22,316 bases of DNA from Bacteroidales bacterium UBA5235 (GTDB taxonomy: Bacteria; Bacteroidota; Bacteroidia; Bacteroidales; VadinHA17): positions 79,279-101,594 of the forward strand of contig DHUL01000065.1 in NCBI GenBank assembly GCA_002409145.1, in the 5' to 3' direction. The translations under genes were made by a program, and so were the position numbers. Below the pieces are notes generated by a model that saw only the letters and a program-made list of their open reading frames with translations, did no database searches and was not told the origin of the DNA. Below, one piece after another: positions 1-8,528 of the stretch. How positions within the stretch are numbered: the first letter of the stretch is position 1; the number at the start of each line of letters is the position of its first letter.

Positions 1-417
1 AGCCTGATACTGCAGGAGGAAAGCGCCCGTGCCATCAGGTCAATCAACCCAGACTGGTTTAATGATGCACAGTCGCGTCTACCAGATCCGGCCCGGGCAA
101 GAATATCGGCAGTTACGGGTGGCACCCTTACACAGGCTGCAATGATCTTCGAGAAAACAAGGTTTCTCTGCCTCTGCTTTTCAAAAATTCCTGAAGAAAC
201 AATGATAATGCTGGCCTCGCACCTCCGTTACTCAGGATCCTATGACGCCGGCTCCCTGCCAGGGGTGATTTCATGGGTGGTACCCTCCAAAGACGGGAAG
301 ACCGGTCTGTATTCCATCCCTTTAAATGATATTGCAGCCTTTGTGTTTTACTATCCGGAATTCACAGATATCTTTGTAAATTATACGGATAGGCAGGGGG
401 GGGAACCTGCACTCTAA
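1..417 (+). CDS. Unrecognised protein, C-terminal 138 residues
   Basis: The reading frame is open from the first base of the window to TAA at 415-417, so this is the 3' end of a gene that starts outside. An internal ATG at 142 is unlikely to be the start because the frame is open and protein-like before it. I do not recognise the family. The visible part is soluble-looking, with no membrane segment; it has a helical, charged first half and a more hydrophobic end containing a run of aromatic residues (AAFVFYYPEFTDIF). It lies 11 bases before the nSTAND1/WD40 gene on the same strand, so the two are probably co-transcribed and may act together. Certain that it is coding; function unknown. Confidence 0.8.
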   Translation, partial: SLILQEESARAIRSINPDWFNDAQSRLPDPARARISAVTGGTLTQAAMIFEKTRFLCLCFSKIPEETMIMLASHLRYSGSYDAGSLPGVISWVVPSKDGKTGLYSIPLNDIAAFVFYYPEFTDIFVNYTDRQGGEPAL

Positions 418-428
418 AAATATCTTCT

Positions 429-3400
429 ATGCCAGATAGAAATATTATCATCAGACCAAATCCATTTCCGGGCCTGAGGGCTTTCAGGCCTGACGAGGGG
501 CACCTGTTCTTCGGGCGGATGGAAAGCACTCTTAAGGTCGTTTCCAGGCTTAAGGAAAACAGGTTTGTTGCTGTATTGGGCGCATCCGGCAGCGGCAAAT
601 CATCTCTTGTTCTGTCAGGAGTAGTTCCTGCCCTTCTGAAGGAAAATACCGAAGAAAAAAAATCATGGTCATATCTTGTCTTCAGACCTGCGCTCAATCC
701 GGTTGACCACCTGGCAACAGAACTCTCATCACTCTCCGCCGGAGCAGGATTTAACCAGCTGTCTGAGGTGAGCGTGGCGGCATCACTGCATAACAGGACC
801 GAAGGGCTTACTGACGTAATTAACAGGATAAGGAAGAACCTCCGGCAGCAGGTGGTGATTGTAATCGACCAGTTTGAGGAGATCTTCCGGTTCAGCCCGG
901 CAACCTCAAGAGGCCTCCCGGGTGATGATGCGACAGACTTCATTGATCTGATAGTCAATGCCATGCAGAAACCTGATCATGGCCTGTACATCATTCTGAC
1001 CCTCAGATCTGAGTATGTATCTGACTGCGGGCGGTTTCATTCTCTCACAAACCTGATGAACAGCAGCAGCTACCTTCTGCCACAGATACCCGTTGATCAG
1101 ATGGTTACTGTCATTGAGGAGCCCGTGAAGCTCTCCGGCGGTTCAATTGACAGGTCGCTGGTGAGGCGCATCCTGAGTGACCTTGAAGAAAGACCCGGGC
1201 AGCTACCGGTATTGCAGCACCTGATGATGCGGATCTGGAACCAGTGGAGCAGGCTTGGTGACCTGAGCCGCCCCATCAGTATTTCTGACTATGAAGCTGT
1301 AGGGGAGCTGAAGGGAGCGATCTCACAACATGCAGGCCAGGCATTTGAGTCACTGGACGAAAGGCACCGTTATGTCTGTTCACGTCTCTTCCGTACAATC
1401 ACCACCCGCTCAGATGATGGCAGGGAGCTGAGAAAGCCTGAGCGTATTTCGACGATAGCAGCCCAGACAGGGTGTGCGGAGCATGAAATCATTGGAGTGG
1501 CTGAGGTGTTCAGATCACCCGAATATTCATTCCTGACTCCGTCTAAAGAGGTGCCTCTCAACGGGGAAAGCATCCTTGACCTGACCCATGAGAGCATCAT
1601 AAGGCTCTGGGGAAACCTGCGGAAATGGATGGATGAAGAGGAAGCGTCAGTAAAGCTTTACAGGCAACTGGCCTCAGCAGCTGCACAGTACCAGGAGGGT
1701 ACCGGCCGTCTGTGGACAGCCCCTGACCTTCTTATGGCCCTCAGGTGGAGAGATGAAAATAATCCCACCCTTGCCTGGGCCGGGAAGATTGATCCGGCTT
1801 TTGAAAGGGCCCTCATCTTCCTGAAAAACTCCGAGGAAGAATATCTTATCAGGGAGGAATATGGTCGAAAAAACAGCACCGAAATCGTCAGGCGCTCACG
1901 TCTTATAGCCGGACTGCTGGGTCTGCTGGCTTTTCTCGCACTGATAGCCCTGGGAACCGTTCTCTCATTGAGAAACAGGGCCGAAAAGCAGAAGTCGGTG
2001 GCCGTTCAGATGAAGGACGAAGCCCTTGCCCTGAACGACAGACTGAATGACAGCCTGGGGATACTGTCATCGGCTCTTGAAATCTCTCACTCCGGGACAG
2101 AAAACAATTTGATCATTTCGGAGGAGAGGGTGAGACAGGCTGAATCAAGAGCCAGATCAGCCGAGAAGGCAGTGAGGGAGATGGCTTCCGGAAAAGCTGA
2201 AGACCTGGAGAGATTATCAGATGCAAACAGGAACCATATGCTCTCGCTGTCCAGATCGCTGGCTGTGAGGTCACTGAACCATGCCGGCAGCAAAGACCTG
2301 CAGATACTGCTTGCCTGGCAGGCTTATCTTTTTAACAAGAAGTTCGACGGCATTACGGAGGATGCAGATGTATTTGCCGGCCTCTATGATGTTTCTAGCC
2401 GTTACGGAAACAGGTTCTGCATCAGGTACAGTCCTGAAGGAGCTGAATATACGGCTATGGCCGAAGGCTCTGACAGCCGGTTCTTCACTGCTGACTCCAA
2501 CGGCAGGATCCTGAGCTGGGAACCAGGCCAGCCGTCGGGAAGTTACACCCTGGTGTGGTCAGGCAATAAGGCCATCAGCGCAATGACTCTCAGCCCTGAC
2601 AACTTGTGGCTGGCATGCGGAACGAAAGATTCCGGAATCATGATGATACCCTTTGACGATGATTCAGTTGGCTACCAGCTATATGACTCCACCGGCAGCA
2701 TAACATCCCTGACCTACTCAGACCCGGACCATCTTTATTCATCCACCTCAGATGGTACTGTGAGTGAATGGGATCTCAGAAACCGCAGTGTGAGAAAAGT
2801 GACCAGCGACCGTTCAGGGATAGTCGCGCTGGAAATTTCAGATGATAATAATATACTGGCAGCCCTGACTGGCGACGGCAGGCTGATCTGCTGGCAAACG
2901 GGGTCACCTATGAGGTACATCCCAATCAATACGGGAGAAAAGATCATCACCGCTCATAAATTCATTCCGGGAGGAAACAAGCTGGCAACGGGAGATGACA
3001 CAGGCACAATCGACATCTGGAACACATCTGCAGGGACTGCCGACGGAAGTGCTGCAGGACATCTTACAGCCATAAGGAGCATTGCCTTCGACCGGACTGA
3101 CGGACAAATGCTTACTGCCGACGATACGGGGGAGATCAGGCTCTGGACAATGGCCAATCTGGAACAGCCACCAGTAGTCTTTACCGACGGCGGGCAGAAG
3201 GTGTTGCGTCTTGCATTCAGTGACGGGGGCGAAGCCTTTCTCTCAGCAACACGGAGCGATGTCATCCGGAGGCCCGCACACATCAGGTGCATGACTGACG
3301 GCCTCTGTGACAAGGTGTCAAGAAACCTGACTGTGCAGGAATGGTCAGCTTATGTAGGCAGGGATATCGATTATGAGCCCACCTGCCCCAACCGGGAATA

Positions 3401-3437
3401 CCGCATCAGGGTCAGGGAGATCAGGGGAGCCCGCTGA
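429..3437 (+). CDS. nSTAND1 NTPase with transmembrane segment and WD40 repeats
   Basis: A 1002-residue signal-transduction NTPase of the novel STAND 1 type. The N-terminus has the family opening NPFPGLRAF (11-19) and HLFFGR (25-30). Walker A is GASGSGKSS (51-59), Walker B is VVIVIDQFEE (142-151), and TLRSEY (191-196) resembles the sensor strand. Helical STAND regions continue to about 480. One hydrophobic segment (about 493-513) should anchor it in the inner membrane, followed by a charged coiled-coil region (515-600). WD40-type repeats (for example SPDNLWLACGTKDSGIMMI, TSDGTVSEWD, TGTIDIWN, TGEIRLW) fill about 660-950. The C-terminus carries RNLTVQEWSAYVG and CPN, a tail I know from other bacterial WD40/STAND proteins. 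STAND proteins are ATP-driven switches, many in stress or antiphage responses; the trigger and output here are unknown. No Shine-Dalgarno is seen, as is usual in this phylum. Confidence 0.92.
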   Translation: MPDRNIIIRPNPFPGLRAFRPDEGHLFFGRMESTLKVVSRLKENRFVAVLGASGSGKSSLVLSGVVPALLKENTEEKKSWSYLVFRPALNPVDHLATELSSLSAGAGFNQLSEVSVAASLHNRTEGLTDVINRIRKNLRQQVVIVIDQFEEIFRFSPATSRGLPGDDATDFIDLIVNAMQKPDHGLYIILTLRSEYVSDCGRFHSLTNLMNSSSYLLPQIPVDQMVTVIEEPVKLSGGSIDRSLVRRILSDLEERPGQLPVLQHLMMRIWNQWSRLGDLSRPISISDYEAVGELKGAISQHAGQAFESLDERHRYVCSRLFRTITTRSDDGRELRKPERISTIAAQTGCAEHEIIGVAEVFRSPEYSFLTPSKEVPLNGESILDLTHESIIRLWGNLRKWMDEEEASVKLYRQLASAAAQYQEGTGRLWTAPDLLMALRWRDENNPTLAWAGKIDPAFERALIFLKNSEEEYLIREEYGRKNSTEIVRRSRLIAGLLGLLAFLALIALGTVLSLRNRAEKQKSVAVQMKDEALALNDRLNDSLGILSSALEISHSGTENNLIISEERVRQAESRARSAEKAVREMASGKAEDLERLSDANRNHMLSLSRSLAVRSLNHAGSKDLQILLAWQAYLFNKKFDGITEDADVFAGLYDVSSRYGNRFCIRYSPEGAEYTAMAEGSDSRFFTADSNGRILSWEPGQPSGSYTLVWSGNKAISAMTLSPDNLWLACGTKDSGIMMIPFDDDSVGYQLYDSTGSITSLTYSDPDHLYSSTSDGTVSEWDLRNRSVRKVTSDRSGIVALEISDDNNILAALTGDGRLICWQTGSPMRYIPINTGEKIITAHKFIPGGNKLATGDDTGTIDIWNTSAGTADGSAAGHLTAIRSIAFDRTDGQMLTADDTGEIRLWTMANLEQPPVVFTDGGQKVLRLAFSDGGEAFLSATRSDVIRRPAHIRCMTDGLCDKVSRNLTVQEWSAYVGRDIDYEPTCPNREYRIRVREIRGAR

Positions 3438-3537
3438 TTCAAACTTTTAAAGCCTCTGCCGTGTTATAATACTTTGATGGCATTCTTGCCGGAAATGGCT
3501 ATTTTTGCTGCCATCATATGAAATAATTATTGACCTG

Positions 3538-5058
3538 ATGAAAGAAAACAGAATACTATTGATGATCCTCGACGGCTGGGGGATTGGGGACGGCACCAGG
3601 AGCGACGTGATCACCACTGCCGGCGCACCGCATATTGATGCCCTGAAGAAGGCTTTTCCCTCGTCTCAGCTGCTCACCTCAGGCGAAGACGTGGGCCTCC
3701 CTGAAGGACAGATGGGCAACTCGGAGGTCGGACACCTGAACATAGGGGCCGGACGGATTGTCTACCAGGACCTGGTTAAGATAAACAAAGCCTGCCGCAC
3801 CGGGGAAATACGCACAAACGAGACTCTCCGCAAGGCATTCACATATGCCCGCGACAAAGGAGTGAAGGTTCACTTCATGGGACTGCTCTCTGACGGAGGG
3901 GTTCATTCACTTGACAATCACCTCTATGCACTGTGTGACATGACCATGGAGTACGGTCTGAAGGAGGTTTATATCCATGGCTTCGGCGACGGCCGTGACA
4001 CTGACCCGAAGAGCGGAAAAGGTTTTATGGCAAACCTGCTTGGACATCTTGAAAAAAGCAATGGCAGGGTGGCATCTTTTGTCGGCCGTTACTATGCCAT
4101 GGACCGCGACAAGAGATGGGAAAGGATCAGGGAGGCGTATGAAATGCTTGTCCATGGCAGGGGAACCCTGACCGATGACATTCTCCAGGCCATGCAGAAT
4201 TCATATGATGCCGGAGTCACAGACGAATTCATGAAGCCTGTTGTGGTAACCGGCGCTGACGGACAACCACTGGCTACTATCGCAGAAGGCGATGTGGTTG
4301 TCTTCATTAATTTCAGGAATGACAGGGCTCGTGAACTGACGATAGTGCTTACACAGCAAGACATGCCGGAGGCCGGCATGAAGACCATACCTCTGCACTA
4401 TCTTACCATGACCCCGTATGATGATAAATTCCGGGGACTTCATGTTATCTTCCCAAAAGAGAATGTTGACAGAACCCTCGGAGAGATCCTTTCGGATGCC
4501 GGGAAGAAACAGCTCCGGATTGCCGAGACGGAGAAATATGCCCATGTGACCTTCTTTTTTTCAGGCGGGAGGGAGAAGGAGTTCCCGGGTGAGGAACGGA
4601 TACTCATTCCTTCACCAAAAGTGGCCACCTATGACCTGCAGCCCGAGATGAGTGCATACGGAGTCAGAGATGCTATTATTGAAGAACTCCGCAAAAAAAA
4701 GTATGACTTCATTTGCCTTAATTTTGCCAACGGTGACATGGTGGGCCATACCGGCGTTTATGAAGCTATCCGGAAGGCTGTAAGAACGGTGGACGAATGT
4801 GCCGGCGATGTGGCAGAGACTGCCATGGCGAACGGCTATGAGGTGATAATAATTGCGGATCACGGCAATGCAGATTATGCAGTCAATCCTGACGGTTCTC
4901 CAAATACAGCCCATTCACTCAACCCGGTACCACTTTATCTTATCAGCAAAAGGTTCAGAAGCGTCAGGGCAGGGATACTCGCTGACGTGGCACCCACTAT
5001 ACTGACAATGATGGGTATACCAGTTCCCCGGGAAATGACAGGCAAATCACTGGTGTGA
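3538..5058 (+). CDS. gpmI: 2,3-bisphosphoglycerate-independent phosphoglycerate mutase
   Basis: A cytosolic glycolytic and gluconeogenic enzyme that interconverts 3- and 2-phosphoglycerate using two Mn2+ ions and a phosphoserine intermediate. The 506-residue length is normal for the family. Visible motifs are LMILDGWGIGD (metal Asp12), GQMGNSEVGH with catalytic Ser62, GFGDGRDTDP, and ADHGNAD near the C-terminus (alkaline-phosphatase-type metal site). The ATG at 3538 is chosen because homologous proteins begin just ahead of the DGWG motif; an upstream in-frame TTG at 3505 would add an unlikely eleven-residue extension. It begins 100 bases after the STAND gene and its stop lies close to the next gene, so it probably heads a three-gene unit. 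Confidence 0.97.
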   Translation: MKENRILLMILDGWGIGDGTRSDVITTAGAPHIDALKKAFPSSQLLTSGEDVGLPEGQMGNSEVGHLNIGAGRIVYQDLVKINKACRTGEIRTNETLRKAFTYARDKGVKVHFMGLLSDGGVHSLDNHLYALCDMTMEYGLKEVYIHGFGDGRDTDPKSGKGFMANLLGHLEKSNGRVASFVGRYYAMDRDKRWERIREAYEMLVHGRGTLTDDILQAMQNSYDAGVTDEFMKPVVVTGADGQPLATIAEGDVVVFINFRNDRARELTIVLTQQDMPEAGMKTIPLHYLTMTPYDDKFRGLHVIFPKENVDRTLGEILSDAGKKQLRIAETEKYAHVTFFFSGGREKEFPGEERILIPSPKVATYDLQPEMSAYGVRDAIIEELRKKKYDFICLNFANGDMVGHTGVYEAIRKAVRTVDECAGDVAETAMANGYEVIIIADHGNADYAVNPDGSPNTAHSLNPVPLYLISKRFRSVRAGILADVAPTILTMMGIPVPREMTGKSLV

Positions 5059-5066
5059 GGGAAACG

Positions 5067-5654
5067 ATGCTGCAGATTGAGGACACAATAGTCTCCCTGG
5101 CGCTTATAGAGAAACAGTTTGTCTGTGACCTGGCAGCATGCAAAGGGAGCTGTTGCAGGTATGGTGATACCGGTGCTCCGCTGACGGCTGAGGAGGCATC
5201 AACACTGGAACGGATATGGCCTGACCTTTGGCCCTATCTCCGTCCTGAAGGTATCAGGGCAGTAGAAAAGCAGGGGACAAGCGTTACCGACATCGAGGGT
5301 GAACTGGTCACACCTCTTATCAACAACGAGGAGTGCGCATATACCATCATGGATGACGATGTTTACAAGTGTGGCATTGAAACGGCATTTAAAGCCGGAG
5401 CCGTGGATTTCCATAAACCGCTTTCATGTCACCTTTTCCCGGTGAGGGTCAGGCAATACAGCACCTTCCGGGCTGTAAACTACGAGGAATGGTTAATATG
5501 CAAGCCCGGTACCATCTGTGGCGCGAAACAGAAAACTGAACTTTACCTCTTCCTTCGCGAACCCCTTGTAAGGGCGTTTGGCGAAGAGTGGTACAACAGG
5601 CTGCAGTGGGCGGCTGGTGAATATCATAAATATAACGATAATGGAAAACATTAA
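5067..5654 (+). CDS. DUF3109 family cysteine-rich protein
   Basis: A 195-residue protein of the DUF3109 family, related in pattern to YkgJ-type cysteine-cluster proteins. The cysteines are spaced like metal or Fe-S ligands: CDLAACKGSCC at 20-30, then single Cys residues in NNEECAY, DVYKCGI, PLSCHLFPVR and LICKPGTICG. Function is unknown; binding of Zn or an Fe-S cluster is an inference from the cysteines. ATG 5067 is preferred (family members start MLQIxDT, and AGGGA lies six bases upstream). An alternative GTG at 5055 would overlap the gpmI stop as GTGA, adding four residues. It overlaps the next gene by 14 bases. Confidence 0.9.
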   Translation: MLQIEDTIVSLALIEKQFVCDLAACKGSCCRYGDTGAPLTAEEASTLERIWPDLWPYLRPEGIRAVEKQGTSVTDIEGELVTPLINNEECAYTIMDDDVYKCGIETAFKAGAVDFHKPLSCHLFPVRVRQYSTFRAVNYEEWLICKPGTICGAKQKTELYLFLREPLVRAFGEEWYNRLQWAAGEYHKYNDNGKH

Positions 5655-7017
5655 GAATTACATCGAAACAAACAGGGACAGGTTCCTCGAGGAACTCTTC
5701 GGCCTGATCAGGATCCCTTCGGTCAGCGCTTCTGAATCAAACAAGGCCGATATGGTCAGGGCTGCCGAATACATCCGTGACCTGATGGCTGCAAACGGAG
5801 CGGACCAGGCAAAAGTCTATTCCACCCCCGGAAATCCCATCGTTTATGGAGAGAAGATGGTTGATCCATCCCTGCCTACGATACTTGTCTATGGCCATTA
5901 TGATGTAATGCCCGCCGAACCCCTTGAGAAGTGGACCTCAAAACCCTTCGAACCGGAGATACGTGACGGAAAGATATGGGCGCGAGGTGCCGATGACGAT
6001 AAGGGGCAGCTCTTTATGCACCTGAAGGCATTCGAGATGATGAATGCCACAGGTACCCTTGCATGCAACGTCAAATTCATGATTGAGGGTGAGGAGGAAG
6101 CCGGGTCGGCAAGCATTGCCGGATTCTGCCTGGAATACAGAGAGATGCTCCGCTCTGACGTGATACTGGTGTCAGATACTACAATGATCTCAACTGAGAT
6201 ACCTTCAATCACTTCAGGATTACGCGGATTGTCATACATCCAGGTAGAGGTTGAGGGACCGGATCATGATCTCCATTCAGGCATCTACGGAGGAGCAGTT
6301 GTGAATCCGTGCAATGCTCTTTGCGACATCATAGCCAGGCTGAAGGACGGCGACGGCAGGGTCACTATCCCGGGCTTCTATGACAGTGTGCTCGTTCCAT
6401 CCGGTGAAGAGAGAGAAAAGATGGCTGAAAGACCCTTTGATCCTGAAAAATACAAGAAATCCGTTGGTGTCGATGCTCTTGCTGCAGAGAAGGGATTCTC
6501 AACACTTGAGAGCACAGGTATCAGGCCCACCCTTGATGTCAACGGCATCTGGGGCGGCTATACAGGAGAGGGTGCCAAGACCATCCTGCCGGCTAAGGCT
6601 TCGGCAAAGATCTCTATGAGACTTGTGCCATACCAGAAAGCTGAGGAAATAGCTGAGATGGCAATCAACCACATTAAGTCTCTGGCGCCTGCCGGAGTCA
6701 GGGTCAGCGCTGAATACCTCCACGGCGGAGAGGCTTATGTGAGCCCCCTCGATACCCCGGAATACCTTGCAGCCGAAATGACCTATACCGGGATCTTCGG
6801 GAGGAAACCCATACCTGTAAGGAGCGGCGGCAGCATTCCGATCATCTCCACCTTCGAAAAGATACTCGGAGTAAAGTCGATACTGATGGGATTCGGCCTG
6901 GAGTCAGATGCAATTCACTCACCCAATGAGAATTACCCGCTTGAGAACCTGTTCGCCGGGATGAGGGCAATTCCTCTCTATTTTAAGTATTACGCTGAAC
7001 TGAAAAAGAAGGGCTGA
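5641..7017 (+). CDS. M20 family metallodipeptidase
   Basis: A 458-residue cytosolic dipeptidase of the M20/M25/M40 family (carnosinase-like branch), expected to cleave dipeptides with a two-zinc centre. Metal and catalytic residues are all present: GHYDVMP (His86, Asp88), ARGADDDKGQ (bridging Asp119), EGEEEAGS (catalytic/metal Glu at about 151-153), LVSDT (Asp179) and the late His426 in AIHSPNE. A dimerisation lid domain lies between about 205 and 330. Start ATG 5641 gives the normal MENIKxYI opening; the open frame extends back to 5578, but that part overlaps the DUF3109 gene much further. It is the last gene of the unit and is followed by a hairpin. Confidence 0.95.
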   Translation: MENIKNYIETNRDRFLEELFGLIRIPSVSASESNKADMVRAAEYIRDLMAANGADQAKVYSTPGNPIVYGEKMVDPSLPTILVYGHYDVMPAEPLEKWTSKPFEPEIRDGKIWARGADDDKGQLFMHLKAFEMMNATGTLACNVKFMIEGEEEAGSASIAGFCLEYREMLRSDVILVSDTTMISTEIPSITSGLRGLSYIQVEVEGPDHDLHSGIYGGAVVNPCNALCDIIARLKDGDGRVTIPGFYDSVLVPSGEEREKMAERPFDPEKYKKSVGVDALAAEKGFSTLESTGIRPTLDVNGIWGGYTGEGAKTILPAKASAKISMRLVPYQKAEEIAEMAINHIKSLAPAGVRVSAEYLHGGEAYVSPLDTPEYLAAEMTYTGIFGRKPIPVRSGGSIPIISTFEKILGVKSILMGFGLESDAIHSPNENYPLENLFAGMRAIPLYFKYYAELKKKG

Positions 7018-7041
7018 CCTTTCAGCCGGTACACCGGTCAG

Positions 7042-7074
7042 AGCCTCTGACCTGCCCGAGTGCAGGGTGAGGCT
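7042..7074. terminator. Hairpin between convergent genes, probable bidirectional terminator
   Basis: AGCCTC (7042-7047) pairs with GAGGCT (7069-7074), and inside it CCTGC pairs with GCAGG. It sits in the 59-base gap between two convergent transcription units, which is where a shared terminator is expected. There is no long T-run on either side, so efficiency is uncertain. Confidence 0.5.
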
Positions 7075-7076
7075 TC

Positions 7077-8336
7077 TCAATCAATCAGAAGCTTCAGCAG
7101 TTCTACCTTAGTTGTGGTACTCCTGAGCACCGTGAAGAGGTTACGGCCTACTCTTATTTTTTCCTGCTGTCGCGGGATGTTACCGTGAGCAAAAAGTATC
7201 AGGCCTGCAAGTGTTGTGTACTCATCGCTCTCCGGCAGGCCGAGGTCGTACTCTTCGTTGAGGTAGTCTATGTCAAGACGTCCGGAAAGAACATACTCCT
7301 TCTCATTTATCTTCTTCTCCACGAGGTCACTGATGTCATGCTCATCTTCAATGTCGCCAACTATCTCTTCGAGGACATCCTCAATGGTGATCACTCCTGC
7401 AGTGCCGCCGAACTCATCAACCACCAGTGCAATGCTTTTTTTTGCATCAGAGAGCAGCCTCAGCACCCTGTTGGCGGTCATGGTCTCAGGAACCACCGGA
7501 AGCTTGCGCATGCCTGTGGCAATGTCAGCCGGCCCGTGCAGGATGTCTTTAAGCTCATAATACCCTACCATGTTGTCAATGTTGTCACGATAGAGGAGGA
7601 TCTTGGAGTGGCCAGATTCTATGAACTGGTGCCTCAGGTCATCAGGTGATGATTGCACCGGCAGGGCCACGATTTCAGTCCGGGGCACCATGCATTCGCG
7701 TGCCTTTACCGAGGAGAAATCAAGAGCATTCTGAAAAATCCGGAGATTGCTGTTTTCCTCCTCCTTCTCCTCCTCCGTCTCAACCATATCATTGACGAAA
7801 TGGTCAAGATCAATCCGGGTGAATATACGGTTCTCCTGCTCTTTTCTCTCTGCCTTTATCCCGAAGAATAACCTCATGATCATGTTGGCAAGCCAGAGTG
7901 TGAACTTGCTTACCGGGTAGAAGAGGTAATAGAAGATGGCTGTGGGTACAGCGAAGATGCGAAGGAAGAAATTAGGGCTGATCCGCACCACTGATTTGGG
8001 AAGGAAGTCGGCAAACACCAGGATAACCATTGTTGTGATTACCGTCTGGATGATGAATATCAACACCTCTGACGGGATCAGGTTTTTTAACCATGACTCC
8101 ATCAGGTCAGCGGCAAGCATACTGAATATGACCGTGGCAATGTTAACCCCGATCAGCATGGTTGATATATAAAGGCCCGGGTTGCGGGAGAAGAGGGCGA
8201 TTATGCCCGATCCAAAATTCCCCTGTTTACGGTCAAGCTCAATACGAAGCTTGTTGGAGGCAATGAACGCAAGCTCCATCGCCGAAAAGAATGCGGCAAG
8301 AAGAATGGCAAAGGGGATAATGACCCATGGGTTCAT
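7077..8336 (-). CDS. CNNM/CorC-type membrane protein (DUF21, CBS pair, CorC_HlyC)
   Basis: A 419-residue inner-membrane protein of the hemolysin/CorC/CNNM group, thought to act in Mg2+/Co2+ or other divalent cation export or homeostasis. The DUF21 domain has hydrophobic segments near 4-22, 57-78, 90-112 and 122-158, with the typical EL-F-ASN start. A CBS pair spans about 213-330 and ends in VDEFGGTAGVITIEDVLEEI, the family hallmark. A CorC_HlyC domain covers about 345-417. GldE of gliding bacteria is a relative, but nothing here singles that out. It is the last gene of the mfd-to-CNNM unit, nine bases after the 60-residue protein gene. Confidence 0.93.
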   Translation of the reverse strand: MNPWVIIPFAILLAAFFSAMELAFIASNKLRIELDRKQGNFGSGIIALFSRNPGLYISTMLIGVNIATVIFSMLAADLMESWLKNLIPSEVLIFIIQTVITTMVILVFADFLPKSVVRISPNFFLRIFAVPTAIFYYLFYPVSKFTLWLANMIMRLFFGIKAERKEQENRIFTRIDLDHFVNDMVETEEEKEEENSNLRIFQNALDFSSVKARECMVPRTEIVALPVQSSPDDLRHQFIESGHSKILLYRDNIDNMVGYYELKDILHGPADIATGMRKLPVVPETMTANRVLRLLSDAKKSIALVVDEFGGTAGVITIEDVLEEIVGDIEDEHDISDLVEKKINEKEYVLSGRLDIDYLNEEYDLGLPESDEYTTLAGLILFAHGNIPRQQEKIRVGRNLFTVLRSTTTKVELLKLLID

Positions 8337-8345
8337 ACCCCAAAT

Positions 8346-8528
8346 TTACAGCTTTTTTCGCTGTGAGTCACGTATCCACGCCAGAACAAATGCAGCGACA
8401 GCCATCACGTAAAAAAGCCATGCCCGGCCAATGCCGGCGTTGACTGTCTCACGGATGGCTATACCCAGGCACATCAGTCCCAGAATGGTCCATATGATCT
8501 CAATCAGCAGGAGTGATTTCTTGTTCAT
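8346..8528 (-). CDS. Small two-helix membrane protein (60 residues)
   Basis: A 60-residue protein with two hydrophobic helices (about 4-24 and 37-53) joined by a short polar loop, and a basic C-terminus (RDSQRKKL) that predicts a cytoplasmic tail. I do not recognise a family. It is believed real because its ATG overlaps the last 29 bases of lptC, its stop is nine bases before the CNNM gene, and there is no other gene in that space. Translation is probably coupled to lptC. A role beside the LPS-export or CNNM product is a guess from position only. Confidence 0.75.
   Translation of the reverse strand: MNKKSLLLIEIIWTILGLMCLGIAIRETVNAGIGRAWLFYVMAVAAFVLAWIRDSQRKKL

Noticed and set aside
362..964. 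200-residue open frame on the minus strand inside the STAND gene
   Set aside because: It is antisense to the clearly coding NTPase domain, has no family features and overlaps its Walker motifs; a shadow frame.
3466..3476. TATAATACTTTG-like sequence before gpmI
   Set aside because: The box has the wrong spacing inside (TAnTTTG rather than TAnnTTTG) and no -33 element fits.
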